Positions 9,710 through 19,138 are shown, counted from the first letter of the stretch. The stretch: 64,000 nt of DNA from Mixta tenebrionis (GCF_006517625.1 NZ_VHQI01000011.1:62001-126000), one strand, 5' to 3'. A program made the numbers and translations. Notes: generated by a model not told the origin, from the letters alone.

Positions 9710-11254
9710 ATGCGTAACAATCAACCCGTCACCCAACAGGAGTTTGCGTTCAGCGATGATGCGACCCTGATGTCAACGACCGACCTTAACAGCTATATAA
9801 CCTATGCCAATGACGCCTTTATCGATGTCAGCGGCTTTACGCCACAGGAGATCGCCGGTCAGCCGCATAATCTGGTACGCCATCCCGATATGCCGCCGGA
9901 AGCCTTTGCCGATATGTGGGCGACGTTGAAGCAGGGGCTGCCCTGGTCAGCGCTGGTTAAGAATCGACGTAAAAACGGCGATCACTATTGGGTGCGCGCC
10001 AATACCATTCCGGTAATGCGTAACGGCGCCATTCACGGCTATATGTCGGTACGCACCCGTCCTGAAGCTGCAGAAATCGATGCGGCGGAGCGGCTTTATG
10101 CTGACTTTCGCGCCGGGCGGCAAAAGGGGCGCAAGCTGCATCGCGGGCTGCTGGTTTACAGCGGCTGGCGGCGCTGGCGCTCGGCAGGTAAAACCATGCC
10201 GCTGCGCTGGCGTATTCGCGCCGCGCTGTTGACGCTGCTGCCGCTCAGCATCGGCGGCGTCTGGGCGCTGGGGGTGGATGCCGGCGTGCTGGGCCTGTTC
10301 AGCGCCGGTATGTCCAGCCTGCTGTTGCTGACGGGCCTTTGGCTGGAGCAGCAGATTGCGCGCCCGCTTGAACGCGTCTGCCAGCAGGCGCTGAACGTCG
10401 CTACCGGCAGTTGTCATAAGGTGGAACCGCTCGATCGCGTCGATGAAATCGGTATGACGCTGCGCGCTATCGGCCAGCTGGGGTTGATGTTCCGCTGGCT
10501 GGTGGATGATGTCAGCGGGCAGGCGGTAAACGTGCTGGGCGCCAGCGACGCCATAGCGCGCGGCAACGATGAGCTCAGCCAGCAGACTGAACAGGCGGCG
10601 GCCAACGTACAGCAAACGGCCGCCACGATGAATGAGATGACCGCAACGGTAAAAAGCAATAAGCAGAGCGCGGATGAAGTCGATCGTCTTGCCGCCAGCA
10701 CCAGCCAGGCGGCGCAAAAAGGCGGCGCGGCGATGCAGGAAATGGTTAGTATGATGGCGGATATCGCCGACAGTTCGCAGAAAATCGCTACCATTATCAG
10801 CGTGATCGACAGCATAGCTTTTCAGACCAATATCCTGGCGCTGAATGCGGCGGTTGAAGCCGCGCGGGCCGGCGAACAGGGGAAAGGGTTTGCCGTGGTT
10901 GCCGGAGAAGTGCGTAACCTGGCAAGCCGTAGCGCCAAAGCGGCCAGCGAAATCAAAGCGCTGGTGGAAACCAGCGTGCAGCGGGTGCAGGCGGGCGCCG
11001 GGCAGGTTAATCAGACCGGCAGCACCATGCAGGAGATTGTGGCACGCGTGCAGGATGTCTCGACGCTGATTGGTCAGATTAGCGCCGCAACGGCGGAGCA
11101 GGCCGCCGCATTGAGCGAGGTCAGTACCGCAGTCGAAAACCTGGATGATATTACCCATCACAACGCCGCGCGCGTGCAGGAGAGCGCTGAAGCTTCAGGA
11201 CGCATGACGCGTCAGGCGACTCGCCTGGTAGAGGCGATTAGCGTTTTCCGTTAG
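9710..11254 (+). CDS. aer: Aerotaxis/energy-taxis receptor Aer (PAS-MCP)
   Basis: This 514-residue protein matches E. coli Aer (506 residues) in layout. An N-terminal PAS domain (residues ~10-110, expected to bind FAD) is followed by a hydrophobic membrane hairpin at ~165-205, a HAMP-like segment, and a methyl-accepting signalling domain. The signalling hairpin tip [21 protein letters not shown] is canonical. Aer senses cellular redox and energy state and signals through CheW/CheA. No C-terminal CheR-binding pentapeptide is present, as in E. coli Aer. A sigma-28-like promoter precedes it. Confidence 0.92.
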   Translation: MRNNQPVTQQEFAFSDDATLMSTTDLNSYITYANDAFIDVSGFTPQEIAGQPHNLVRHPDMPPEAFADMWATLKQGLPWSALVKNRRKNGDHYWVRANTIPVMRNGAIHGYMSVRTRPEAAEIDAAERLYADFRAGRQKGRKLHRGLLVYSGWRRWRSAGKTMPLRWRIRAALLTLLPLSIGGVWALGVDAGVLGLFSAGMSSLLLLTGLWLEQQIARPLERVCQQALNVATGSCHKVEPLDRVDEIGMTLRAIGQLGLMFRWLVDDVSGQAVNVLGASDAIARGNDELSQQTEQAAANVQQTAATMNEMTATVKSNKQSADEVDRLAASTSQAAQKGGAAMQEMVSMMADIADSSQKIATIISVIDSIAFQTNILALNAAVEAARAGEQGKGFAVVAGEVRNLASRSAKAASEIKALVETSVQRVQAGAGQVNQTGSTMQEIVARVQDVSTLIGQISAATAEQAAALSEVSTAVENLDDITHHNAARVQESAEASGRMTRQATRLVEAISVFR

Positions 11255-11281
11255 CCAGCGGCGATTAGCGTTAGCCCTTAC

Positions 11282-11301
11282 GCGTCGGCCCTGCCCGACG
11301 C
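11282..11301 (+). terminator. Weak hairpin after aer
   Basis: The 7-bp stem GCGTCGG/CCGACGC lies 28 bp after the aer stop. It lacks a clear U tract, so termination is uncertain. Confidence 0.35.
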
Positions 11302-11424
11302 ATGCTGTTGTTTACCGCCCGTCGCCCGCTGCCTGGCGTGCCCGTACCTGGCCGATCGCTTTTCAACTACAGTTAATCTTTTGCGCCGCTGCGTCCGGGC
11401 GAACCAACACTAAGAGAGGAAGCG

Positions 11425-13062
11425 ATGAGTCAGTTTTTCATGAATGCTAAAAGCGAACTGGTCAACGAAGCGATTGAAGGCGCGCTGCTGAGCACCCCCT
11501 GGCATAACCTCAGCTGGCTTGAGGTGGGCGACAACATTCGCGTCGTAGTGCGTAACGACTGGGATAAAAGCCGGGTGGCGCTGATTTCCGGCGGTGGTTC
11601 CGGGCATGAGCCTGCTCATGTCGGCTTTGTCGGCAAGGGCATGCTGACCGCTGCGGTCTGCGGTGACGTTTTCGCTTCGCCCAGCGTGGATGCGGTATTG
11701 AGCGCCATTATCAACGTTACCGGCGAGGCGGGCTGCCTGCTGATTGTGAAAAACTATACCGGCGATCGCCTTAACTTTGGCCTGGCGGCAGAGAAAGCGC
11801 GCGCGCTGGGCTACAAAGTTGAGCTGGCGATTGTGCAGGATGATATCGCTCTGCCGGAGAATCCGCAGCCGCGCGGCCTGGCGGGCACCGTGCTGATCCA
11901 TAAGCTGGCGGGCTACTACGCCGAACAGGGTGCAACGCTGGAAGAGGTGGCGCGCCGTGCGCAACAGGCGATTGAAGCTACGGCCAGTATCGGTCTGGCG
12001 TTTTCCACCTGCCATATTCCCGGCGAAGCGCCGGATAACCGCGTAGCGGAAGGGGAAAGCGAGCTGGGGATGGGTATCCACGGCGAGCCGGGCGTCTCTA
12101 CGCTAAAAACGCAGAACAGTCGTGAAATCGTAAAGATTATGACGGAAAAACTGGCGGAAAAGGTTGCTCAGGGGCAAAAGGCGCTGCTGTTAATCAATAA
12201 CCTCGGCGGCTTCTCTGTGCTGGAGCTGGGCGTACTGTTACGTGAAACGTTGCGCACGCCGCTGGGCGAGCGCGTCAGCCACCTTATCGGCCCCGCAACG
12301 CTGGTCAGCTCGCTGGATATGAAAGGTTTTTCTCTGACGACGCTGCTGCTGGATGAAGAGCGGCTGCGGGCGCTTCAGGCGCCGGTTGAGGCGAGCGGCT
12401 GGCAGCCGGTACAGGCGCTGAGCGCGCCGAAAGTAATAAAGGGCGCGGCGATAGCGCGCCGGCAGGAAGCGACGCCTTCTGAAAATGCGGCGGCGCAGCG
12501 CGTGGTGATGACGGCTTGCCAGACATTAATCGATCTGGAAAGCGAGCTGAATAAGCTGGATGCTAAAGTCGGCGACGGCGATACCGGTTCCACCTTTGCC
12601 GCCGGCGCGCGTAAAATTTTGCAGGGCTGTCAGCAAAAGGCGCTGCCGTTGAATGAGCCTGCCCGCCTGTTAACGCTGATTGGTGAGCAGCTGGCGGTGG
12701 TGATGGGCGGTTCCAGCGGGGTGCTGATGTCGATTATGTTTACCGCCGCCGGACAGCAGCTGTCAGAGGGCAAGCCGCTGGCGCAGGCGCTGATGGCCGG
12801 GCTGGATCGCATGAAGCACTACGGCGGCGCGCGCGTTGGCGATCGTACCCTGATTGATGCGCTGGAGCCGGCGTTACAGCAGCTTATCGCAGGTAAAGGG
12901 CTGAGCGAGGCGGCGGCGGCGGCGGAAAAAGGCGCAGACGCGACGGCCAGCATGAGCGCCGCAAAAGCGGGCCGCTCCTCTTACCTTAACCAGCAGAGCC
13001 TTAACGGCGTCAAGGATCCGGGCGCTTACGCGGTAGAGCGCGTGTTCGCCGCGCTTAAATAG
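11425..13062 (+). CDS. dhaK: ATP-dependent dihydroxyacetone kinase (DhaK-DhaL fusion)
   Basis: This 545-residue protein fuses a DhaK domain and a DhaL domain, as in the Citrobacter freundii enzyme, so it uses ATP directly rather than PTS phosphate. The DhaK part shows SGGGSGHEPAH and GIHGEPG, where His219 is the residue expected to bind dihydroxyacetone covalently. The DhaL part carries GDGDTGSTF (~residues 383-391), whose aspartates coordinate Mg-ATP, and GGSSGVL. The product is DHAP. A glycerol dehydrogenase that could supply dihydroxyacetone is encoded far away at ~50 kb. Confidence 0.94.
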   Translation: MSQFFMNAKSELVNEAIEGALLSTPWHNLSWLEVGDNIRVVVRNDWDKSRVALISGGGSGHEPAHVGFVGKGMLTAAVCGDVFASPSVDAVLSAIINVTGEAGCLLIVKNYTGDRLNFGLAAEKARALGYKVELAIVQDDIALPENPQPRGLAGTVLIHKLAGYYAEQGATLEEVARRAQQAIEATASIGLAFSTCHIPGEAPDNRVAEGESELGMGIHGEPGVSTLKTQNSREIVKIMTEKLAEKVAQGQKALLLINNLGGFSVLELGVLLRETLRTPLGERVSHLIGPATLVSSLDMKGFSLTTLLLDEERLRALQAPVEASGWQPVQALSAPKVIKGAAIARRQEATPSENAAAQRVVMTACQTLIDLESELNKLDAKVGDGDTGSTFAAGARKILQGCQQKALPLNEPARLLTLIGEQLAVVMGGSSGVLMSIMFTAAGQQLSEGKPLAQALMAGLDRMKHYGGARVGDRTLIDALEPALQQLIAGKGLSEAAAAAEKGADATASMSAAKAGRSSYLNQQSLNGVKDPGAYAVERVFAALK

Positions 13063-13361
13063 GCGCCGTCTTTTAACATCGCAATCGCCTGGCGGGAAAG
13101 CTGGCTACGCTGGGCGATATCACTCCGGCCGGGCAGGGGTAGCATCAACAGACATGCCCCGCGCTAACGGCACGCCGCTTTCAATATTAGCGATAGCGCT
13201 GCCCGTTCAACGCTTTTACTGTCGCGGTCAAATTCCAGATAAACGTTATCGTCATAGAAGCAAAGCAGCGCATCATCGCAGCCGCTTTCAAACAGCGCAT
13301 CTTCCAGCCCTGGCGTGCTGGCGTTTACGCCGCTAAGGGTGAGGGTAAAATGATCAATCAT
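13063..13361 (-). pseudogene. Frameshifted HTH-type DNA-binding protein remnant
   Basis: A strong start (AGGAGG before ATG 13361) opens a frame reading MIDHFTLTLSGV... CDDALLCFYDDNVYLEFDRD. It runs out of frame near 13200 and stops at 13164. In the next frame the sequence resumes as AIANIESGVPLARGMSVDA, and in a third as DIAQRSQLSRQAIAMLKDGA, a clear helix-turn-helix. At least two frameshifts are therefore present, and the C terminus is cut off at the dhaK stop. The first break lies where two GCTATCG units would sit in tandem, suggesting slippage. It resembles small enterobacterial HTH regulators of unknown role. Confidence 0.7.
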
Positions 13362-13746
13362 CAGTTCCTCCTGATATTGGGCGCCATCTTCACCATATGA
13401 TCTTGCGGCGAATCTGCCTGGCATGAAGCTCAGGCACGCGCGGTGCAGACCAGACGCTAATTTGATGTTCATGGTGTTCGGGTATGGCGCAAATCAACCT
13501 GCCAAAAGCGTGCCCGCGGGAAGGGCGGAAAAATCTCCGCTGTAGAAGGAATAATGTTAATTAATTTGTTCTGTTTTGTTTTCTTAAGCTGAATTTTTTG
13601 CATAAATGCTGTTACAATGCGCGTCATTGTTACCGGTAACAGTCTGGTTTTTTCCATTCGGGAAAACCCTGTATTTATCCCTAACTACAATAAATCCGAA
13701 ACGATCAACTGTTGCGTCGTATGGTGACGCGCGCTAAGGCAATGTC
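13362..13746. other. Promoter region of the gluconate dehydrogenase operon (no gene)
   Basis: This 385-bp region is AT-rich between 13540 and 13620 and contains TTACCGGTAACA, a near-palindrome at ~13629. That resembles a LacI/GntR-type operator half-site pair. No coding sequence is supported. Confidence 0.4.
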
Positions 13747-14487
13747 ATGTCGAAAGAAAAAACAAGCACCTCCAGAAGAGATTTTCTTCTGAAAACTATT
13801 ACGCTGGCGCCCGCCGTCGCGATGGGCGGTAGCGGAATAGCAGCGCTGGGCCTCGGCAAGAGCGCCCAGGCGCAGGAAGATACGCCGCCAGCCGGGGCGC
13901 AAACCGCCAGAGATTATCAGCCAGCGTGGTTTTCAGCGGAAGAGTTCGCCTTTATTAAAGCGGCGGTCGCTCGGCTCATTCCAGCCGATGAACGAGGCCC
14001 AGGTGCGCTGGAAGCGGGCGTGCCGGAGTTTATCGATCGCCAAATGAATACGCCTTACGCCATCGGCAACAACTGGTATATGCAGGGGCCGTTCGATCCT
14101 GACGCGCCGAAAGAGCTGGGCTACCAGCTGCCGCTGGTGCCGCAGCAGATCTATCGTCTGGGTATTGCCGAAGCGGATGCCTGGGCGCAACAGCAGCACG
14201 GTAAAGCCTTTGCCGCGCTAGCGCCGGAGCAGCAGGATACGCTGCTGGGCGATTTCGAAAGCAATAAAGCCAGCTTTAAACAGCTACCGGCGAAAACCTT
14301 TTTCGCCTACCTGCTGCAAAACACCCGTGAGGGCTTTTTCTGCGATCCGCTGCACGGCGGCAATCAGCATATGGCGGGCTGGAAGCTGATCGGCTTTCCC
14401 GGCGCGCGCGCTGATTTTATGGACTGGGTGGAGCGCGGCGAGCGCTATCCCTTCCCGGCAGTATCGATTCGTGGAGAAAGAGCGTAA
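13747..14487 (+). CDS. Gluconate 2-dehydrogenase small subunit (subunit 3 family, Tat-exported)
   Basis: This 246-residue protein begins with a twin-arginine signal ([19 protein letters not shown]) and an alanine-rich cleavage region near residue 42. The remainder fits the gluconate 2-dehydrogenase subunit 3 family. It lacks cofactor motifs and probably escorts the FAD-containing large subunit through Tat. It is the first gene of a subunit 3 - flavoprotein - cytochrome operon, 2 bp before the next start. The complex oxidises gluconate to 2-ketogluconate in the periplasm, passing electrons to ubiquinone. Confidence 0.9.
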   Translation: MSKEKTSTSRRDFLLKTITLAPAVAMGGSGIAALGLGKSAQAQEDTPPAGAQTARDYQPAWFSAEEFAFIKAAVARLIPADERGPGALEAGVPEFIDRQMNTPYAIGNNWYMQGPFDPDAPKELGYQLPLVPQQIYRLGIAEADAWAQQQHGKAFAALAPEQQDTLLGDFESNKASFKQLPAKTFFAYLLQNTREGFFCDPLHGGNQHMAGWKLIGFPGARADFMDWVERGERYPFPAVSIRGERA

Positions 14488-14489
14488 GC

Positions 14490-15365
14490 ATGGCAAAGGT
14501 AATGAAAAAAGTGGATGCGGTGATCGTCGGCTTCGGCTGGGCCGGATCTATTATGGCGAAAGAGCTAACGGAAGCCGGCCTGCAGGTGGTGGCGCTGGAG
14601 CGCGGGCCGCGTCGCGATACTTACCCGGACGGCGCCTATCCGCAGGTCATCGATGAGCTGACCTACAACATACGCAAAAAGCTGTTCCAGGATCTGTCGA
14701 AAAGCACCGTCACTATTCGCCACAACGTCTCGCAGACCGCGCAGCCTTACCGCCAGCTGGCGGCATTTTTGCCCGGCACCGGCACCGGCGGCGCGGGCCT
14801 GCACTGGTCCGGCGTCCATTTCCGCGTCGATCCCATTGAGCTGCGGATGCGCAGCCACTATGAGGAGCGCTACGGCAAGAACTTTATCCCTGAAGGCATG
14901 ACCATTCAGGTCTTCGGCGTGACCTATGACGAGCTGGAGCCGTTTTTCGCTAAGGCGGAGAAGGTGTTCGGCACCTCCGGCTCCGCCTGGAGTATCAGAG
15001 GCAAAATCGTCGGTCAGGGACGAGGCAACCCCTTTGCGCCGGATCGCTCGGATGATTTCCCGTTGCCGCCGCAAAAGCGCACCTATTCTGCCCAGCTGTT
15101 CGCCAAAGCCGCCGAGTCGGTGGGCTACCATCCTTACGATCTGCCTTCGGCCAACACCACCGGTCCCTATACCAACACCTATGGCGCGCAGATGGGGCCG
15201 TGCAACTTCTGCGGCTACTGCAGCGGCTACGCCTGCTATATGTATTCCAAAGCGTCGCCGAACGTGAATATCTGGCCTGCGCTGCGCCAGGAGCCGAAGT
15301 TCGAGCTGCGTGATAACTCGCACGTGCTGCGCGTTAACCTGACCGACGATAAACTACCGGCGTGA
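14490..15365 (+). CDS. Gluconate 2-dehydrogenase flavoprotein, N-terminal part (split gene)
   Basis: This is the first 291 residues of a GMC-family flavoprotein that is normally ~590 residues long. It carries the FAD Rossmann motif VIVGFGWAGS, GTGTGGAGLHWSGVHFR (the second FAD contact) and a Cys-rich stretch CNFCGYCSGYACYMY. The frame stops at TGA 15363-15365 after the normal ...RVNLTDDK. The expected continuation begins in another frame immediately, apparently after loss of about 4 bp near 15353. The stop overlaps a GTG as GTGA. Either the gene is inactivated or the two halves are made by coupled translation. Confidence 0.85.
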   Translation: MAKVMKKVDAVIVGFGWAGSIMAKELTEAGLQVVALERGPRRDTYPDGAYPQVIDELTYNIRKKLFQDLSKSTVTIRHNVSQTAQPYRQLAAFLPGTGTGGAGLHWSGVHFRVDPIELRMRSHYEERYGKNFIPEGMTIQVFGVTYDELEPFFAKAEKVFGTSGSAWSIRGKIVGQGRGNPFAPDRSDDFPLPPQKRTYSAQLFAKAAESVGYHPYDLPSANTTGPYTNTYGAQMGPCNFCGYCSGYACYMYSKASPNVNIWPALRQEPKFELRDNSHVLRVNLTDDKLPA

Positions 15366-16264
15366 CCTATGTGGATGCCCAGGGACGTCAGGTTGAGCAG
15401 CCAGCCGATCTGGTGATTCTCTCCGCCTTCCAGTTCCATAACGTTCATTTGATGCTGCTCTCCGGCATCGGCAAGCCCTACAACCCGATAACCAATGAAG
15501 GCGTAGTAGGGCGCAATTTCGCCTATCAGAATATCTCCACTATCAAGGCGTTTTTCGGCAAGGATGTGCATACCAATAACTTTATCGGCGCCGGCGGCGC
15601 GGGCGTCGGCGTGGATGATTTCAACGCCGATAATTTTGATCACGGCAAATATGGCTTTGTCGGCGGCTCGCCTTTCTGGGTTAACCAGGCAGGCGTGAAG
15701 CCGATCTCCGGCCTGCCGGTGCCGCAGGGCACGCCGGGCTGGGGCAGCAAATGGAAAGCGGCGGTGGCCGATCACTACACGCACCATGTCTCTATGGATG
15801 CGCACGGCGCGCATCAGTCCTACCGCAACAACTACCTCGATCTCGATCCTAACTATAAGGATGCTTATGGGCAGCCGCTGCTGCGTATGACTTTCGACTG
15901 GCAGGATAACGACATCAAAATGTCGCAGTTTATGCACCATCGGATGCATAAAATCGCCGTGGCGATGAATCCGAAAGAGATCATCGGCGCGCCGAAAACG
16001 CAGGGCGCTCATTTTGACACTACCGTTTATCAAACCACCCATATGAACGGCGGCGCCATTATGGGCGAAGATCCGCAAACCAGCGCGCTGAACCGCTATC
16101 TGCAAAGCTGGGACGTGCCCAACGTCTTTGTGCCGGGCGCCTCCGCCTTCCCGCAAGGGTTGGGCTATAACCCTACCGGCATGGTCGCCGCGCTCACTTA
16201 CTGGTCAGCACAGGCGATTCGTGAACAGTATCTGAAAAATCCAGGGCCGCTGGTGCAGGCATAA
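15362..16264 (+). CDS. Gluconate 2-dehydrogenase flavoprotein, C-terminal part (split gene)
   Basis: These 300 residues continue the GMC flavoprotein from VTYVDAQGR onward. They contain the FAD-contact strand ADLVILSAFQFHNVHL, the substrate-domain segment and the C-terminal GMC signature with catalytic His (THMNGGAIMG and YNPTGMVAALTY). The only start is GTG 15362, overlapping the upstream stop. No ribosome binding site separates the halves, so expression would require termination-reinitiation. The cytochrome gene follows 11 bp downstream, keeping operon structure. Confidence 0.82.
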   Translation: MTYVDAQGRQVEQPADLVILSAFQFHNVHLMLLSGIGKPYNPITNEGVVGRNFAYQNISTIKAFFGKDVHTNNFIGAGGAGVGVDDFNADNFDHGKYGFVGGSPFWVNQAGVKPISGLPVPQGTPGWGSKWKAAVADHYTHHVSMDAHGAHQSYRNNYLDLDPNYKDAYGQPLLRMTFDWQDNDIKMSQFMHHRMHKIAVAMNPKEIIGAPKTQGAHFDTTVYQTTHMNGGAIMGEDPQTSALNRYLQSWDVPNVFVPGASAFPQGLGYNPTGMVAALTYWSAQAIREQYLKNPGPLVQA

Positions 16265-16275
16265 GGACGATGGCG

Positions 16276-17601
16276 ATGAAAAATCTATTACTGGCGTTCT
16301 GCCTGCTGGCGAGCGCTACCGGCGCGATTGCGGCTGACGAGCAGGCTGGCGATCTGATTAAGCGCGGTGAATATCTGGCGCGCGCCGGCGACTGTATCGC
16401 CTGCCACACCAGCAAGGATGGCAAGCCCTTTGCGGGCGGCCTGGCGATGGCGACGCCGATCGGCACCATCTACTCCACCAATATCACCCCGGATAAAGCG
16501 AGCGGTATCGGCGACTATAGCTACGATGATTTTCAGCAGGCGGTGCGTCACGGCGTGGCGAAAAACGGCGATACGCTCTATCCGGCGATGCCTTATCCCT
16601 CCTATGCGGTGGTAAGCGATGAGGATATGCAGGCGCTTTACGCCTACTTCATGCATGGCGTAGCGCCGGTAGCGGCGCAGAACCGGCAGAGCGATATTCC
16701 GTGGCCGCTTTCCATGCGCTGGCCGCTGGCGATCTGGCGTGGGATCTTCGCACCGGACGTCACCGCTTTTCAGCCGCGCAGCGGTGAAGATCGCGAGCTG
16801 GCGCGCGGGCGTTATCTGGTAGAAGGGCTGGGCCACTGCGGCGCCTGCCATACGCCGCGCAGCATCACCATGCAGGAAAAGGCGCTCAGCGATGACAAGG
16901 GCAGCGACTACCTTTCCGGCAGCAATGCGCCGATCGACGGCTGGACCGCCCGCAATCTGCGCGGCGATAACCGCGATGGTCTGGGGCGCTGGAGCGAAGA
17001 GGATCTGGTGCAGTTCCTGCGCACCGGACGCAATAACGATACCGCGGCCTTTGGCGGCATGACCGATGTGGTAGCGCACAGTCTGCAATATCTTGACGAT
17101 AAGGATATCCGGGCGATTGCGCGCTATCTGAAATCGCTGGGGGCGAAGGATCCGGCGCAAACCGGCTTCCAGCCTGACGATACCGTCGCCCAGGCGCTGT
17201 GGAAAGGCGATGACGGTAAAGCGGGCGCGGCGGAGTATGTGGACAGCTGCGCCGCCTGCCACCGTACCGATGGCCGCGGCTATCAGCGCTTTTTCCCGGC
17301 GCTGCGCGGCAACCCGGTGGTATTGGCCGACGATGCCACTTCGCTGATCCACATCGTGCTGAGCGGCAGTACGCTGCCGGGTGTAAAGGATGCGCCGAGC
17401 AGCGTGGTGATGCCCGCCTTCGGCTGGCGCCTGAACGACAGTCAGGTGGCTGAGGTGGTGAACTTTATTCGCACCAGCTGGGGCAATAAGGCGCAGAAAC
17501 CGGTAACGGCAGGCGAGGTTGCTAAAGTGCGTAAAGAGAGTTTTGTCGCGCGGCGGCAGGGCAGCGTCGACATTGAGCAGCTGCCGCAGGCGGCGCGCTG
17601 A
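16276..17601 (+). CDS. Gluconate 2-dehydrogenase cytochrome c subunit (three hemes)
   Basis: This 441-residue periplasmic cytochrome has a Sec signal (MKNLLLAFCLLASATGAIA) and three CxxCH heme sites: CIACH, CGACH and CAACH. This is the standard triheme subunit of membrane-bound gluconate, alcohol or sorbitol dehydrogenases, passing electrons from the flavoprotein to ubiquinone. An in-frame ATG lies 6 bp upstream, but AAGGA at 16263-16267 is best spaced for ATG 16276. It ends the operon before a strong terminator. Confidence 0.9.
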   Translation: MKNLLLAFCLLASATGAIAADEQAGDLIKRGEYLARAGDCIACHTSKDGKPFAGGLAMATPIGTIYSTNITPDKASGIGDYSYDDFQQAVRHGVAKNGDTLYPAMPYPSYAVVSDEDMQALYAYFMHGVAPVAAQNRQSDIPWPLSMRWPLAIWRGIFAPDVTAFQPRSGEDRELARGRYLVEGLGHCGACHTPRSITMQEKALSDDKGSDYLSGSNAPIDGWTARNLRGDNRDGLGRWSEEDLVQFLRTGRNNDTAAFGGMTDVVAHSLQYLDDKDIRAIARYLKSLGAKDPAQTGFQPDDTVAQALWKGDDGKAGAAEYVDSCAACHRTDGRGYQRFFPALRGNPVVLADDATSLIHIVLSGSTLPGVKDAPSSVVMPAFGWRLNDSQVAEVVNFIRTSWGNKAQKPVTAGEVAKVRKESFVARRQGSVDIEQLPQAAR

Positions 17602-17647
17602 CCGCCGAAGCCAGGCGGCAAAGCGCTACGGCCCGCCGCTAACTAAC

Positions 17648-17678
17648 GGCGGCGATGTTTAGCGCATCGCCGCCTTTT
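17648..17678. terminator. Terminator between the gluconate dehydrogenase operon and kdgF
   Basis: The perfect 10-bp stem GGCGGCGATG/CATCGCCGCC with a 7-nt loop is followed by TTTT. It sits between convergent genes. Confidence 0.88.
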
Positions 17679-17682
17679 GCTG

Positions 17683-18006
17683 TCAGGAGAGGAAATCATC
17701 GCGCTGCGGGGTAAAGGTATCCAGCAGCACGCCCGCTTCCAGACAGACGCAGCCGTGAACCACGTCAGGTTTTTTATACAGCGTGTCGCCCGCGCCGACC
17801 TCATGCGTTTCGCCATCGATAGTAAAGGAGAAACGGCCCGACAGCACATAGGTTAGCTGTTCATGCGGATGATGGTGCAGCGGGCCGATGGCGCCCTTCT
17901 CAAAGGTCACCTCAACCGCCATCATGCCGCCGCCGTGCGCCAGAACGCGGCGCGTAACGCCTTCGCCTACGGTTTCCAGTTTGGTATCTTTTTTGAAAGT
18001 AAACAT
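17683..18006 (-). CDS. kdgF: KdgF-like cupin (uronate ring-opening/ketonisation)
   Basis: This is a 107-residue single cupin domain of KdgF length. The metal-binding motif GPLHHHPHEQLTYVLSGRF and the second cupin motif (DVVHG) are intact. KdgF converts unsaturated galacturonate or mannuronate monomers to the linear ketonised form in pectin/alginate breakdown. Support from context is strong: a palindromic KdgR-type operator lies 120 bp upstream. No other kdu/kdg enzymes are adjacent, so the pathway must be completed elsewhere. Confidence 0.82.
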   Translation of the reverse strand: MFTFKKDTKLETVGEGVTRRVLAHGGGMMAVEVTFEKGAIGPLHHHPHEQLTYVLSGRFSFTIDGETHEVGAGDTLYKKPDVVHGCVCLEAGVLLDTFTPQRDDFLS

Positions 18007-18125
18007 TCGCTTATCCGTTATTCTGCTGAGCTAAAAAATTATCGCTGATGGGCGCCCGCTGGTCTGCGTTATCGGCGATAAGCCTCGCCTGCCATACTAT
18101 TTCCACATTCAGCCTTGTTTAAAAA

Positions 18126-18140
18126 TGAAACGATGTTTCA
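18126..18140. promoter_or_regulatory. KdgR-type operator upstream of kdgF
   Basis: The perfect dyad TGAAAC-GAT-GTTTCA is flanked by A/T runs. It fits the KdgR consensus (AATGAAAC-N3-GTTTCATT) and lies 120 bp upstream of the kdgF start. Confidence 0.85.
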
Positions 18141-18283
18141 TAATTTGCGATAATAACCTGTTCGGCAAAGTTGCGGCATAGCCTCAACGGAAAATGTAAG
18201 GCGGATCACATAAATTTTTATGCCGCAAAAGAGTGTTGCCTGGCTCGCAAAACGCACTTTACAAAAAGGCATATCAAAGGAAA

Positions 18284-18299
18284 TGTGAGTGTAGTCACA
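18284..18299. promoter_or_regulatory. Perfect CRP site upstream of the RpiB-type isomerase
   Basis: TGTGA-GTGTAG-TCACA is an exact match to the CRP consensus. It lies 63 bp upstream of the second KdgR box, the normal arrangement for pectinolysis genes activated by cAMP-CRP and repressed by KdgR. Confidence 0.85.
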
Positions 18300-18346
18300 G
18301 CAAAATAGCCAGCCGATCTCTATAAGGAACGTCGAATCTTAATTTA

Positions 18347-18361
18347 TGAAACGTTGTTTCA
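18347..18361. promoter_or_regulatory. KdgR-type operator upstream of the isomerase gene
   Basis: The perfect dyad TGAAAC-GTT-GTTTCA in an AT-rich flank lies ~130 bp before the start of the gene at 18491. With the box at 18126 it forms a divergent pair. Confidence 0.85.
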
Positions 18362-18490
18362 TAATTATAAAGGGCGACCGTAGCGGTAGCAGCGGCGGTT
18401 GCGCCTGGATGAGTATGATGCAGGAAACGTGGGCGGGGAACTCTGAGTTCTGTCGGCCTGATAAACGCTAGGTAACGAAGAGGATAAATG

Positions 18491-19138
18491 ATGAAAATTG
18501 CGTTGATGATGGAGAACAGCCAGGCGGCGAAAAATGCCATCGTGTTGAAAGAATTGCAGCAGGTCGCGAGCGGGCTGGATTACCCGGTATTCAACGTTGG
18601 CATGAGCGATGAACAGGATCATCATCTGACCTATATCCATCTGGGGATTATGGCCAGCATCCTGCTGAATTCTAAAGCGGTGGATTTTGTTGTTTCCGGC
18701 TGCGGCACCGGTCAGGGCGCGCTGATGTCGCTGAATATTCATCCTGGCGTAGTGTGCGGCTACTGTATCGATCCGGCGGATGCCTATCTGTTCGCGCAAA
18801 TCAATAACGGCAATGCGCTGTCGCTGCCTTTTGCTAAGGGCTTTGGCTGGGGCGCCGAGCTGAACCTGCGCTTTATCTTTGAAAAAGCCTTCAGCGGCGT
18901 TAAAGGCCAGGGTTATCCGCCGGAACGTAAAGAACCGCAGGTGCGTAATGCCGGTATTCTGAACCAGGTGAAAGCGGCCGTGGTGAAAGAGAACTATCTG
19001 GATACGCTGCGCGCTATCGATCCTGAACTGGTGAAAACCGCCGTTAGCGGCGAGCGTTTCCAGCAGTGCTTCTTTGCAAACTGCCAGGATAAAGAGATCG
19101 AAAACTTTGTGCGCGAAGTGCTGGGCCAGGCTAAATAA
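18491..19138 (+). CDS. RpiB/LacA/LacB-family sugar-phosphate isomerase
   Basis: This 215-residue protein has an RpiB/LacAB Rossmann-like domain at residues 1-145 with the catalytic block VDFVVSGCGTGQGALMSLN. A long C-terminal extension follows that ribose-5-phosphate isomerase B lacks. Members with this extension are found in uronate/pectin loci, where they are thought to isomerise a keto-uronate or its phosphate. The operator pair and divergent kdgF support that setting here. Two adjacent ATGs exist; AGGA spacing favours 18491 over 18488. Confidence 0.8.
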   Translation: MKIALMMENSQAAKNAIVLKELQQVASGLDYPVFNVGMSDEQDHHLTYIHLGIMASILLNSKAVDFVVSGCGTGQGALMSLNIHPGVVCGYCIDPADAYLFAQINNGNALSLPFAKGFGWGAELNLRFIFEKAFSGVKGQGYPPERKEPQVRNAGILNQVKAAVVKENYLDTLRAIDPELVKTAVSGERFQQCFFANCQDKEIENFVREVLGQAK

